From Ianthella basta (taxonomy: Eukaryota; Porifera; Demospongiae; Verongiida; Ianthellidae): 64,000 nucleotides of DNA. The stretch is taken from contig OZ025868.1 of the NCBI GenBank assembly GCA_964019415.1, positions 5,867,371-5,931,370 of the forward strand. Reading direction: 5' to 3'. Below are positions 25,160 to 63,363 of this stretch, in pieces. A program made the translations under genes and the position numbers. Position 1 is the stretch's first letter. Every line of letters begins with the position of its first letter. The notes beneath the pieces are model-generated. The model searched no databases. It had not been told where the DNA came from and saw only the letters and a program-made list of their open reading frames with translations.

Positions 25160-26996
25160 CATACAATTTAGAGAATTTTAGTATAGGTGTATATTCTCCA
25201 TTCTGCATTTCCACCTGTAGTGTGTACACCACCCTGTCAGAATGGAGGAACATGTCGGGAGTTCTATGAAACCACTCCATGTAAATGCCCTAGTGGGTAC
25301 AGAGGAAGCCATTGTGAGATAGCAGGTATGTGTCCACTGGAACGCTATATTAAAGCACATGATTTAATATGTGTGCAAAAGATTACAATATGATCCTTTA
25401 CTTCACACATGCATTCAGTTTGTTTTCCAGCATGTGAGAATGGAGGCACATGCAATGGCACATCTTCCTCTCCTCACTGTGTCTGTCCCGGTGGCACTTC
25501 AGGAAGCTATTGCCAATTCACAGGTATACATAATAATGTACTCATGTAGCTATGTGCATTATATTGTTTGTACATTATGCAGATTACCTGATTCTGAGAA
25601 TTTGTTTAATTTATAGGTGCGCTGGCTACATTTGAATCATCAGGCTGTTCACCGCCTTGCCAGAATGGAGGAACATGTGTGGAGCTTCCACTACGACTAG
25701 AGATTCCATGTTATTGTCCTACAGGGTACACAGGACGGTATTGTGAGAAAGCAGGTGGGTGTGCAGCAAGGTGTGCATTACATGCTTAATAAGTACAATC
25801 ATAATCTACAATAATCCACACACTGACTGTGTTGTAAGTGTGTTGTAAGTAAATTAAACAGGAATATAATCAACTGCCTTCACTCTGCCTAGCATATGTA
25901 CAGTAGAACACAAATTATTTATATAGAATTCACCATAAGTTTATACTCATCCAGCAATGAAAGTTACAGATACAAGGCATATCAGCACTGCGATAGATAT
26001 GTATCAATCACTTAAAGTTGGCTAGGAGTCCCTTTGAGGCTTATGGCATGCATATGAGGGGTGAGGTCCAATTAAGGTGAAGCCAAGAGCTGTACATATC
26101 AGGCAATGAGATTTCACCCTGAATTTATTATACATCTAATATACCCGAGTTCTATAAATATTATATCAAGTGAGTCAGTAGGAATTATTAGCATCAATTG
26201 GTAGAATTGCATGCTGGAAACTTCTCATTCTGTTGCCAATATTTTACTTACAGATAACGTTGGCGCCACTGTTGGAGGTGTGCTAGGTGGAGTTGTCCTT
26301 GTGGCCATCTTACTTGCGTGTACCTGCTGCTTTGTGGTAAGATGGGCCAGAAACAAAAGGCGTAGGAATGGATGTGTTCGTGAGGGCATGGATGAGGAAG
26401 ACTGTTCTGATGTTGTTGTGCTTGTCCGTGACCAGCAGTTTTCTGACACAGCTCCCAGCACATTCAACCAGATTGAGTGCCCTCCAAACACATCTGAAGA
26501 GGGCACCGCTGTACAAATTCCTCCTCATCCCCCACCCCCTGAAGTACCTCCTCCTACCCCAAATTGTGAAGACATGTCTGAACAATTGTCTTCAGTAACA
26601 ATAGTCAGGAGGAGATCTAACCCATGGCCAGTCAGCTATCCCCTGCCCACCTCTGAAAATAGCACTACTACTCCTCCTCAGTCTCTCCCCTTATTGCCGG
26701 AAACACCGGCTACCAACCCCCATGATGAAGAGCCACAACCACCTGAAAACCAAATGTTAACCATAGTTACTAATAGGAGAAACAGCCCAGTCAGCCATTC
26801 CATTGCCTTGAGCATCTCTGCAGAGGACCAGCCCACTCCTCTCCAGTCCTTCCTCCCGGAGATATCATTTCCCAGCCCCACTGATGAAGACCGAGCTGAA
26901 TACCTTTGCTCTCAAAGTGGTGAGCATGGGAAGAATCATGCAGGCCCTACTAACAGCAGAGCAATGATTGATGACCTGGATGACTGTTCCGTTTAG
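23533..26996 (+). CDS. EGF-repeat single-pass membrane protein, copy A2 (7 exons, about 461 aa)
   Basis: Exons: 23533-23611, 24349-24456, 24744-24851, 25221-25325, 25419-25523, 25617-25754, 26254-26996, all with phase 1 introns. Exon 1 encodes a cleavable-looking signal peptide (LTLSFGFLFLAVFSLVN) unlike the N-terminus of A1. Two in-frame ATGs (23533, 23539) are possible and I chose the first. Five EGF modules follow with the same exon boundaries as A1, then a transmembrane helix (GGVLGGVVLVAILLACTCCFVV), a KRRRN stop-transfer and a proline/serine-rich tail ending DDLDDCSV. The tail keeps the TIVRRRSN and PTPLQSFLPEISFPSPTDED segments of A1. Intron 3 contains the left breakpoint of the 10-kb duplication (25021), so exons 4-7 are duplicated as A3 while exons 1-3 are not. 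It is the only complete EGF gene of loci 2-4. Confidence 0.8.
25133..25160. repeat. (TA)n microsatellite in intron 3 of A2
   Basis: About 28 bp of alternating TA, duplicated unchanged at 35145-35172. Confidence 0.9.
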
Positions 26997-27596
26997 CAGA
27001 TAGTAACATTACACTGATAACATTTATATATTGTTGTTTGCTGGCAATTAGTCTTCCAGTAGCTTACAATCCCTTTTTGAAATCTCCTTATAAATTGAGC
27101 CAGCACCAAATTCAGTGACATAGACACACAAACACACACATAGACACTCACACACGGTGTTTCATAATTCAACAGTAATACTGTTACAACAGGCCTAGAT
27201 AAGTGGTATCATGTATCATGATTGCGTACAATTATTCATACTATTATAATGTAAGCTTTGCATGAAATTCAGGACATATTGAACACACGTATATATGTAC
27301 ATACAATGAAGGTGAGACATGTATGCGTCCAGAAGATGCTGCATGTTCAAGAATGAATGTCCTCACCTTTGAGTGCTGTATGAAATGTGTAGGGCTGCCT
27401 GCAGTATTAGTAATTTCATCTCTAACGATATTCATCAACCCTGCCAATGCGATGGCTTGTCATGAAACATTTGGACCCCCCTATCTATAGTTGTGGCTTC
27501 AAATACCAACCCATTTCTTTTTGTTCCTTGCACACAAGGGCATTGTAATGTCATGCCAATAACATTTACTGAATTTGCACGATGCTTCACATGTAG
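26997..27596. other. A2 3' flank
   Basis: Non-coding. It aligns with the A1 3' flank up to about 27475 (the 4469-5028 equivalent) and with 49819-50392. No recognisable element beyond CA-rich stretches. Confidence 0.5.
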
Positions 27597-28590
27597 CCTG
27601 TGGAGTAGCCAGCCAGAATGGAGGAACATGTTATGATTCTGATACCATTGCTCTCTGCTCTTGTCCTCTTGGGTACTCAGGGACCTACTGTGAAGGTCTA
27701 CAATGAGCATACTGCATAATACAATTGTGCTTTTGATGCATGTGCTGAAATTAACAAGCATGGAATTAACTGTCCACTTTGCATATTGTGCATAGTTATT
27801 TTGCATGTCATGCATGCATGATTACATAAAATTGAATGAGTGATAATAAAGAAATTATAGAGACTATAGTATGCACTTTATATAGGAAAGAAAAATACTT
27901 TTAGGTGCTTTTCACATTCCTTTTGATATTTTGCAGAGAAACTAGGTTTCATTCTTGGAGGTGTTTGTGGTGGAATTGTTATTGTGTTCATCATATCTTG
28001 CTGTGCCTGTTGCCTTATGGTGAAGTTGGTTAGAAACAAAAGGTGTAGGAATGGACGTGTTCCTGAGATCATTGAATGAAGAAGAATATTCTCCTGATGT
28101 TGCTCTGCTTGACCCAGAGCAGCCAGTTTCTGACACAGCTCCCAGCACATAACAACCAGATTGAGTGTCCTCCAAACACAACTGAAGAGGACAGCTCTGT
28201 TCGCGCTCCTCCTCATCCCCTACCCCCTGAAGTTCCTCCTCCATCCCCAAATTGTGAAGATATGTCTGAACAATTATCTTCGATAGCATTAGTTACAAGA
28301 AGATGTAGCCAAGGCAAGTCAACTACCCCCTTGTCCCCTCTGAAGGTGACACGCCTACTCCTCCCCAGTCCCTCCCCCCATAGCCAGAACCAATACTACC
28401 ATCTTCTATGATGGTCACACTCGGCAACCTGAAGACCAGCCGTTAACCTTAGTTTGGAGGAGATGCAGCCCAGTCAGCCAACCTCCTACTTTGAGCTCCA
28501 CTACAGAAGACGTCCCCACTCCGCCCCAGCCATTCCTTCCAGAAATATATAACATTTCCCAACCCCATTGATGAAAACCCACCCGCATGA
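27597..28590 (+). pseudogene. decayed EGF plus TM plus tail relic, D2
   Basis: Two exon-like blocks are bounded by consensus acceptors. Block 27597-27695 is one EGF module (phase 1-1) in which the second Cys is Ser (GVASQNGGTC, versus GVDCQNGGTC in D4). Block 27937-28079 is a transmembrane helix (GGVCGGIVIVFIISCCACC) with a KLVRNKR stop-transfer, then a TGA at 28077-28079 created by a 1-bp insertion. Downstream to 28590 the sequence still aligns with the proline-rich tail exon of family A, but with further frameshifts (ACATAACAACC for ACATACAACC). It was once the 3' end of an A-type gene. If spliced to A2 exon 6 (phase-compatible) it would give a short-tailed isoform with an extra EGF, but the lesions favour a pseudogene. 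Confidence 0.65.
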
Positions 28591-28926
28591 ATGATAATGT
28601 TATTTAAGAGATATGCCACAGTTCATTCATTCCCTCAGAGAACTGAGCACTGGGGTACATGTATGCATAAACTGAGCATAGTCCATTTTGAAACCATTAC
28701 AACTGTTTGGGTTGCACACCTGTGGTTCACTTGTACGTTTATTATGTATTCATTAGCTGAAACAGTGAAGATAACATAAAAGGTAGCTTGAAATTGTTAT
28801 GTTTGTATATATCAGCTCCTCTATTGTTCCTATTATACCCGGTTACCACAATAACGTCATGCGCTCGTGCATGACGTATTGTTTACTGCCTTGCATGTTG
28901 AGTTCGATTCTAAGGCGGCGCACCAT
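28591..28926. other. C2 5' flank
   Basis: Non-coding. It is homologous to 11501-11918 and 51377-51725, and identical to 38603-38938. It contains the palindromic CRE-like element at 28854-28877. Confidence 0.5.
28854..28877. promoter_or_regulatory. palindromic paired CRE/ATF-like half sites upstream of C2
   Basis: ACGTCATGC and GCATGACGT form perfect 9-bp inverted arms around a 6-bp spacer. Each arm contains the TGACGT half site known for CREB/ATF factors. It sits about 50 bp before the C2 start codon. The element is damaged in C1 and C4. Function is inferred. Confidence 0.35.
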
Positions 28927-34750
<5,824 letters not shown>

Positions 34751-35140
34751 GAACTACAACTGACACAATCTTATGGATCCATATGAATTTTTATAAATAA
34801 ATTATTTAGTATAACTTATAGTTCACGATACACACTACTTAGTGGTAATGACTACCTTCTACAACTGTATGTGTGCTCTCAGTTTGCATTATAGAATGGT
34901 AGTAGTTGTTTGTACTATTATATAATAATTCATTACAATGCTACTTTATGCACATTCTAACTGACATTATAAGCTATGATCTATGACACAATGATAGAAT
35001 CTTATAATTTGAAGATGCATTAATTTTATCACGTCCGGCCTGCATATGATTAATCATTAACGTGCAATAGTGTCCCACTCAAGAATCAGTTACTAGTGGA
35101 ATAATCAACGCAAACATGAGGCTCTACAGTATCATGGAAC

Positions 35141-35171
<31 letters not shown>

Positions 35172-35232
35172 CATACAATTTAGAGAATTTTAGTATAGGT
35201 GTATATTCTCCATTCTGCATTTCCACCTGTAG
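34751..35232. other. C2 intron-9 remnant, duplication junction and A3 intron-3 remnant
   Basis: 34751-35032 matches intron 9 of C3 (44761-45042), and 35033-35232 matches intron 3 of A2 (25021-25220). An AATAAA lies at 34796-34801. No coding exon. Confidence 0.85.
34796..34801 (+). terminator. candidate polyadenylation signal AATAAA after truncated C2
   Basis: A canonical AATAAA 46 bp after the intron-9 read-through stop of C2. C3 has it inside intron 9 (44806-44811). C1 has AATAAG at the equivalent place, and C4 has no equivalent. Use is unproven. Confidence 0.3.
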
Positions 35233-37008
35233 TGTGTACACCACCCTGTCAGAATGGAGGAACATGTCGGGAGTTCTATGAAACCACTCCATGTAAATGC
35301 CCTAGTGGGTACAGAGGAAGCCATTGTGAGATAGCAGGTATGTGTCCACTGGAACGCTATATTAAAGCACATGATTTAATATGTGTGCAAAAGATTACAA
35401 TATGATCCTTTACTTCACACATGCATTCAGTTTGTTTTCCAGCATGTGAGAATGGAGGCACATGCAATGGCACATCTTCCTCTCCTCACTGTGTCTGTCC
35501 CGGTGGCACTTCAGGAAGCTATTGCCAATTCACAGGTATACATAATAATGTACTCATGTAGCTATGTGCATTATATTGTTTGTACATTATGCAGATTACC
35601 TGATTCTGAGAATTTGTTTAATTTATAGGTGCGCTGGCTACATTTGAATCATCAGGCTGTTCACCGCCTTGCCAGAATGGAGGAACATGTGTGGAGCTTC
35701 CACTACGACTAGAGATTCCATGTTATTGTCCTACAGGGTACACAGGACGGTATTGTGAGAAAGCAGGTGGGTGTGCAGCAAGGTGTGCATTACATGCTTA
35801 ATAAGTACAATCATAATCTACAATAATCCACACACTGACTGTGTTGTAAGTGTGTTGTAAGTAAATTAAACAGGAATATAATCAACTGCCTTCACTCTGC
35901 CTAGCATATGTACAGTAGAACACAAATTATTTATATAGAATTCACCATAAGTTTATACTCATCCAGCAATGAAAGTTACAGATACAAGGCATATCAGCAC
36001 TGCGATAGATATGTATCAATCACTTAAAGTTGGCTAGGAGTCCCTTTGAGGCTTATGGCATGCATATGAGGGGTGAGGTCCAATTAAGGTGAAGCCAAGA
36101 GCTGTACATATCAGGCAATGAGATTTCACCCTGAATTTATTATACATCTAATATACCCGAGTTCTATAAATATTATATCAAGTGAGTCAGTAGGAATTAT
36201 TAGCATCAATTGGTAGAATTGCATGCTGGAAACTTCTCATTCTGTTGCCAATATTTTACTTACAGATAACGTTGGCGCCACTGTTGGAGGTGTGCTAGGT
36301 GGAGTTGTCCTTGTGGCCATCTTACTTGCGTGTACCTGCTGCTTTGTGGTAAGATGGGCCAGAAACAAAAGGCGTAGGAATGGATGTGTTCGTGAGGGCA
36401 TGGATGAGGAAGACTGTTCTGATGTTGTTGTGCTTGTCCGTGACCAGCAGTTTTCTGACACAGCTCCCAGCACATTCAACCAGATTGAGTGCCCTCCAAA
36501 CACATCTGAAGAGGGCACCGCTGTACAAATTCCTCCTCATCCCCCACCCCCTGAAGTACCTCCTCCTACCCCAAATTGTGAAGACATGTCTGAACAATTG
36601 TCTTCAGTAACAATAGTCAGGAGGAGATCTAACCCATGGCCAGTCAGCTATCCCCTGCCCACCTCTGAAAATAGCACTACTACTCCTCCTCAGTCTCTCC
36701 CCTTATTGCCGGAAACACCGGCTACCAACCCCCATGATGAAGAGCCACAACCACCTGAAAACCAAATGTTAACCATAGTTACTAATAGGAGAAACAGCCC
36801 AGTCAGCCATTCCATTGCCTTGAGCATCTCTGCAGAGGACCAGCCCACTCCTCTCCAGTCCTTCCTCCCGGAGATATCATTTCCCAGCCCCACTGATGAA
36901 GACCGAGCTGAATACCTTTGCTCTCAAAGTGGTGAGCATGGGAAGAATCATGCAGGCCCTACTAACAGCAGAGCAATGATTGATGACCTGGATGACTGTT
37001 CCGTTTAG
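35233..37008 (+). pseudogene. 5'-truncated EGF receptor gene, copy A3 (exons 4-7)
   Basis: Exons 35233-35337, 35431-35535, 35629-35766 and 36266-37008 are identical to exons 4-7 of A2: three EGF modules, the TM helix and the full proline-rich tail. The promoter, signal peptide and first two EGF modules are absent because the duplication started inside intron 3. Upstream C2 exons end in phase 0 or 2 while these exons need phase 1, so an in-frame C2-A3 chimera by simple exon joining is not possible. Splicing C2 exon 9 to exon 4 here would hit TAG within that exon. Frames are intact because the duplication is young. Probably not expressed as a surface protein. Confidence 0.75.
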
Positions 37009-37608
37009 CAGATAGTAACATTACACTGATAACATTTATATATTGTTGTTTGCTGGCAATTAGTCTTCCAGTAGCTTACAATCCCTTTTTGAAATCTCCT
37101 TATAAATTGAGCCAGCACCAAATTCAGTGACATAGACACACAAACACACACATAGACACTCACACACGGTGTTTCATAATTCAACAGTAATACTGTTACA
37201 ACAGGCCTAGATAAGTGGTATCATGTATCATGATTGCGTACAATTATTCATACTATTATAATGTAAGCTTTGCATGAAATTCAGGACATATTGAACACAC
37301 GTATATATGTACATACAATGAAGGTGAGACATGTATGCGTCCAGAAGATGCTGCATGTTCAAGAATGAATGTCCTCACCTTTGAGTGCTGTATGAAATGT
37401 GTAGGGCTGCCTGCAGTATTAGTAATTTCATCTCTAACGATATTCATCAACCCTGCCAATGCGATGGCTTGTCATGAAACATTTGGACCCCCCTATCTAT
37501 AGTTGTGGCTTCAAATACCAACCCATTTCTTTTTGTTCCTTGCACACAAGGGCATTGTAATGTCATGCCAATAACATTTACTGAATTTGCACGATGCTTC
37601 ACATGTAG
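37009..37608. other. A3 3' flank
   Basis: Duplicate of 26997-27596. Nothing coding was seen. Confidence 0.6.
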
Positions 37609-38602
37609 CCTGTGGAGTAGCCAGCCAGAATGGAGGAACATGTTATGATTCTGATACCATTGCTCTCTGCTCTTGTCCTCTTGGGTACTCAGGGACCTAC
37701 TGTGAAGGTCTACAATGAGCATACTGCATAATACAATTGTGCTTTTGATGCATGTGCTGAAATTAACAAGCATGGAATTAACTGTCCACTTTGCATATTG
37801 TGCATAGTTATTTTGCATGTCATGCATGCATGATTACATAAAATTGAATGAGTGATAATAAAGAAATTATAGAGACTATAGTATGCACTTTATATAGGAA
37901 AGAAAAATACTTTTAGGTGCTTTTCACATTCCTTTTGATATTTTGCAGAGAAACTAGGTTTCATTCTTGGAGGTGTTTGTGGTGGAATTGTTATTGTGTT
38001 CATCATATCTTGCTGTGCCTGTTGCCTTATGGTGAAGTTGGTTAGAAACAAAAGGTGTAGGAATGGACGTGTTCCTGAGATCATTGAATGAAGAAGAATA
38101 TTCTCCTGATGTTGCTCTGCTTGACCCAGAGCAGCCAGTTTCTGACACAGCTCCCAGCACATAACAACCAGATTGAGTGTCCTCCAAACACAACTGAAGA
38201 GGACAGCTCTGTTCGCGCTCCTCCTCATCCCCTACCCCCTGAAGTTCCTCCTCCATCCCCAAATTGTGAAGATATGTCTGAACAATTATCTTCGATAGCA
38301 TTAGTTACAAGAAGATGTAGCCAAGGCAAGTCAACTACCCCCTTGTCCCCTCTGAAGGTGACACGCCTACTCCTCCCCAGTCCCTCCCCCCATAGCCAGA
38401 ACCAATACTACCATCTTCTATGATGGTCACACTCGGCAACCTGAAGACCAGCCGTTAACCTTAGTTTGGAGGAGATGCAGCCCAGTCAGCCAACCTCCTA
38501 CTTTGAGCTCCACTACAGAAGACGTCCCCACTCCGCCCCAGCCATTCCTTCCAGAAATATATAACATTTCCCAACCCCATTGATGAAAACCCACCCGCAT
38601 GA
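37609..38602 (+). pseudogene. decayed EGF plus TM plus tail relic, D3
   Basis: Duplicate of D2 with the same lesions: the EGF block 37609-37707 lacks its second Cys, and the TM block 37949-38091 ends at a frameshift-created TGA. The fossil tail runs to about 38602. The shared lesions show that decay preceded the 10-kb duplication. Confidence 0.65.
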
Positions 38603-38938
38603 ATGATAATGTTATTTAAGAGATATGCCACAGTTCATTCATTCCCTCAGAGAACTGAGCACTGGGGTACATGTATGCATAAACTGAGCATAGTCCATTT
38701 TGAAACCATTACAACTGTTTGGGTTGCACACCTGTGGTTCACTTGTACGTTTATTATGTATTCATTAGCTGAAACAGTGAAGATAACATAAAAGGTAGCT
38801 TGAAATTGTTATGTTTGTATATATCAGCTCCTCTATTGTTCCTATTATACCCGGTTACCACAATAACGTCATGCGCTCGTGCATGACGTATTGTTTACTG
38901 CCTTGCATGTTGAGTTCGATTCTAAGGCGGCGCACCAT
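38603..38938. other. C3 5' flank
   Basis: Duplicate of 28591-28926 and non-coding. It carries the second copy of the palindromic CRE-like element. Confidence 0.6.
38866..38889. promoter_or_regulatory. palindromic paired CRE/ATF-like half sites upstream of C3
   Basis: Same 9-bp arms and 6-bp spacer as at 28854-28877, about 50 bp upstream of the C3 start codon. Confidence 0.35.
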
Positions 38939-48733
<9,795 letters not shown>

Positions 48734-49749
48734 GTTTGAAAATATGCACATTATGTTTGTGACCATGATAATTATGCAACTTCCACCAATTATTCAGAAT
48801 GCCTGTCTGCACTTTTACACATGCATGTACATTGCACTAGTTCATAATCATCATAGCCACAAAAACCATCAGATTCATGTGGCTTTCAAGAACATTTGCA
48901 GCATAAATTCACTCACGTTTAGTATGAAGTTACAATGCAATAATCATGCATGTACACCATAATTTATGCCTATTTTGTTTCATTTGGTATGGTATTGTAT
49001 GGTATGGTATGGTATTGTATGGTATGGTATTGTATGGTATGGTGTGGTGTGGTGTGGTGTGGTGTGGTGTGGTGTGGTGTGGTGTGGTGTGGTGTGGTAT
49101 GGTATGGTATGGATATCTTATTTCACCTGGGGAAGCCTTTAGCCATGAGACTACTTCACAAGACACACAGAACAGTACAGACACAAGCAGTAAATAAAGA
49201 GGGGTGTGGGGGGGGGGGGGGGGGGAGAATTGATAAATATGAAGAATAAAAAGGCCATGCGTTAATAACAATAGGAGTAAATTAAAGGATTTATAATATA
49301 GAGCAAAGAATTGTCATGCAGGCGTATACAAGTAATGTGATACAGCGGAGTACATGCATATGTGAATGACAGGTGGCGTTAAATAGAGTAAGTTAACAAG
49401 TGAGATTTGATGGAGTTTGAAATGTTGTTACTCTTGCTAGCTCTGATACTCACTGGAAGTCCATTTGTGCTGGAAATTTGAAGTTCTTTGAAAGGACATG
49501 AAACTGGCATTCTATTGCACACAATTATGAAGTGTAATGAAAAGTATAATCATTCATAGTGCCTTGTTTACCTATAACTGCTGTCTCTTGTGTGCATATA
49601 TGCCACGATTTGTGGGCTTTTGCCAATGAGTTGGCTGCTTTGTGACCAATCAATGTGGACATTTGCATCTTTCATCGATCTGTACCAGGCATATATAAAC
49701 ACCAGTGAATGCATCAACACAGTTTGCTAATTAGGACCAGCCAGTTATA
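48734..49749. other. C3 3' flank
   Basis: Essentially identical to 22019-23035 behind C1, including the minisatellite, an 18-G run (49208-49225) and AATAAA at 49193-49198. One substitution was noticed (near 49676 versus 22961). It ends abruptly at the junction with the A4 remnant. Confidence 0.7.
48986..49112. repeat. GGTAT/GGTGT pentanucleotide minisatellite, second copy
   Basis: The same unit order and length as at 22271-22397, which is unexpected for an unstable repeat unless the copies are very recent. Confidence 0.95.
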
Positions 49750-49818
49750 GGAAGAATCATGCAGGCCCTACTAACAGCAGAGCAATGATTGATGACCTGG
49801 ATGACTGTTCCGTTTAGC
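49750..49818 (+). pseudogene. A4 remnant: last codons of an EGF-receptor tail exon
   Basis: The sequence aligns with the final part of A2 exon 7 (26931-26996) through the TAG stop and a few bases beyond, encoding the end of the tail (AMIDDLDDCSV). Everything upstream, including the promoter, EGF exons and TM, is missing. The 3' flank behind it (49819-50392) is retained. Confidence 0.8.
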
Positions 49819-50392
49819 AGATAGTAACATTACATTGATAACATTTATATATTGTTGTTTGCTGGCAATTAGTCTTCCAGTAGCTTACAATCCCTTTTTG
49901 AAATCTCCTTATAAATTGAGCCAGCACCACATTCAGTGACATAGACAAACAAACACACACATAGACACTCACACACAGTGTTTTGTAATCCAACAGTAAT
50001 ACTGTTACAACAGGCCTAGATCATGATTGCGTACAATTATTAGTACTATTATTATGTAAGCTTTGTATGAAGTTCATATGAAATTCAGGACATATTGAAC
50101 ACACGTATATATGTACGTACAATGAAGGTGAGACATGTATGCGTCCAGAAGATGCTGCATGTTCAAGAATGAATGTCCTCACGTGTAGGGCTGCCTGCAG
50201 TATCAGTAATTTCATCTCTAACGATATTCATCAACCCTGCCAATGCGATGGCTTGTCATGAAACATTTGGACCCCCCTATCTATAGTTGTGGCTTCAAAT
50301 ACCAACCCATTTCTTCTTGTTCCTTGCACACAAGGGCATTGTAATGCCATGCCAATAACATTTACTGAATTTGCACGATGCTTCACATGTAG
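49819..50392. other. A4 3' flank
   Basis: Non-coding, homologous to 26997-27596, with small deletions such as at about 50185. Confidence 0.5.
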
Positions 50393-51376
50393 CCTGTGGA
50401 GTAGACTGCCAGAACGGAGGAACATGTTATGATTCTGATACCATTGCTCTCTGCTCTTGTCCTCTTGGGTACTCAGGGACCTACTGTGAAGGTATGCAAT
50501 GAGCATACCGCATAATACAATTGTGCTTTTGATGCATGTGCTGAAATTAACAAGCATGGAATTAACTGCCTGTTTTGCATATTGTGCATATAGTTATTTT
50601 ACATGTCATGCATGCATGAATGCATAAAATAGAATGATTGATAATAAGAAATTATAGAGTCTATAGTCTGCACTTTATATGGGAGAGAAAAATTCTTTTA
50701 GGTGTTTTTCTCATTCCTTTTGATATTTTGCAGAAAATCTAGGTTTCATTCTCGGAGGTGTTTGCGGTGGAATTGTTATTGTGTTCATCATATCTTGCTG
50801 TGCCTGTTGCCTTATGGTGAAGTTGGTTAGAAACAAAAGGTGTAGGAATGGACGTGTTCCTGAGATCATTGATGAAGAATAATATTCTCCTGATGTTGCT
50901 CTGCTTGACCCAGAGCAGCCAGTTTCTGACACAGCTCCCAGCACATACAACCAGATTGAGTGCCCTCCAAACACCTCCGAAGAGGACAGCTCTGTTCTAG
51001 CTCCTCCTCCTCAGCCCCTCCCCCCTTGAAGTGCCTCCTCCCACCCCAAATTGTGAGGATATGTCTGAATAATTATCCTCAATAACATTAGTTACGAAAA
51101 GATGTGGGCAAGTCATCTACCCCCTGACCACCTCTGAAAGTGACACTACTCCTCCCCATCCCTCCCCCCATAGCCAGAACCAATACAACCATCTCCTATG
51201 AAGGTCAACTTTGGCAACCTGAAGACCAGCCATTAACCTTAGTTTGGAGGAGATGCAGCCCAGCCAGCCAACCTCCTACTTTGAACTCCTCTACAGAAGG
51301 CATGCCAACTCTGTCCCCGCCATTCCATCCAGAAATATCATTTCCCAGCCCCATTGATGAAAACCCACCTGCATGA
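50393..51376 (+). pseudogene. decayed EGF plus TM plus tail relic, D4
   Basis: Block 50393-50491 encodes an intact six-Cys EGF module (GVDCQNGGTC), with a better donor (GTATGC) than D2. Block 50734-50882 encodes the TM helix and stop-transfer, then IIDEE and a TAA at 50880-50882. The fossil proline-rich tail to 51376 has further stops and frameshifts. No signal-peptide exon or other EGF exons remain upstream, so it has no evident way to start translation. The stop differs from the frameshift in D2/D3, so the lesions are at least partly independent. Confidence 0.65.
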
Positions 51377-51725
51377 ATGATAATTTTATTTAAGAGATAT
51401 GCCACAGTTCATTCATTCCCTCAGGGAACTGAGCACTGGGGTACATGTATGCATAAACTGAGCATATAGTCCATTTTGAAACCATTACAATTGTTTGGGT
51501 TAACCACCTGTGGTTCACTTGTACTTTTATTATGTATTCATCAGCTGAAACAGTGAAGATAACATAAAAGGTAGCTTGAAAGTGTTATGTCTGTATATAT
51601 ATCAGCTCCTCTATTGTTCCTATTATACGTATAATACCCGGTTACCACAATAAGGTCATGCGCTCGTGACGTATTGTTTACTGCCTTGCATGTTGAGTTC
51701 GATTCTAAGGCCGCGCACCATAATT
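51377..51725. other. C4 5' flank
   Basis: Homologous to the other C upstream regions. The CRE-like palindrome is broken (AGGTCATGCGCTCGTGACGT near 51652), with one arm substituted and the other shortened. No exon. Confidence 0.5.
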
Positions 51726-62761
<11,036 letters not shown>

Positions 62762-63363
62762 TATTGTATAGACACTTACATTGTGTGACCATAATAGTTA
62801 AACCACTTTCTCTTCGCTGCATGTACGTGTATGTACACAATTCATGCTCATTTTATTTTGTTTGTGCTGGAAATTTGAATTTCTCTGAAATGCCATGAAA
62901 ACGGCACTCGTTTGCATGCAAATAAGTAGTGAAATAAGAAAATTCATTCATAGTGCTCCATTTTCCTACAACTAAAGCCTGCTGTGCACATGCCCTGATT
63001 TGTGATTTTTCACCAATGAGTTGGCTGCTTAAATTTGTGACCAATCAATGTGCACATTTGCTATTTGCATTGATCCGTACCAGTTACACCAGTTAATATC
63101 TGTGAAAGCATCAACACAGTTTGCAAATTTGGACCAGCCATTTATATCACCTCCCCACATTTAATCCAATAATGTTAACGTTGGAAGAGCTGCACTCAGC
63201 TGTTGTGAACTTCTTGGGGGTCATCACTGTAGTGTATATACTGCATGCCTGTTGAAGGGTGACTGTGGGCTGCTTCTACATTTACTCACAACAAGATAAT
63301 CAATTGTGGTTCTGCAGAAACGGACAAGGGAAACTTCAATCATTATGCATGTGGATGGTACCA
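62762..63363. other. C4 3' flank
   Basis: Non-coding. About 62860-63215 is diverged but alignable to 22755-23120 behind C1 (CCAATCAATGTG, AACACAGTTTGC, TGTTGTGAACTT). No minisatellite is present here. Confidence 0.5.

Noticed and set aside
35233..37008. In-frame C2-A3 chimeric receptor created by the duplication
   Set aside because: C2 exon ends are phase 0 or 2 and A3 exons require phase 1. Joining exon 9 to 35233 meets TAG inside that exon.
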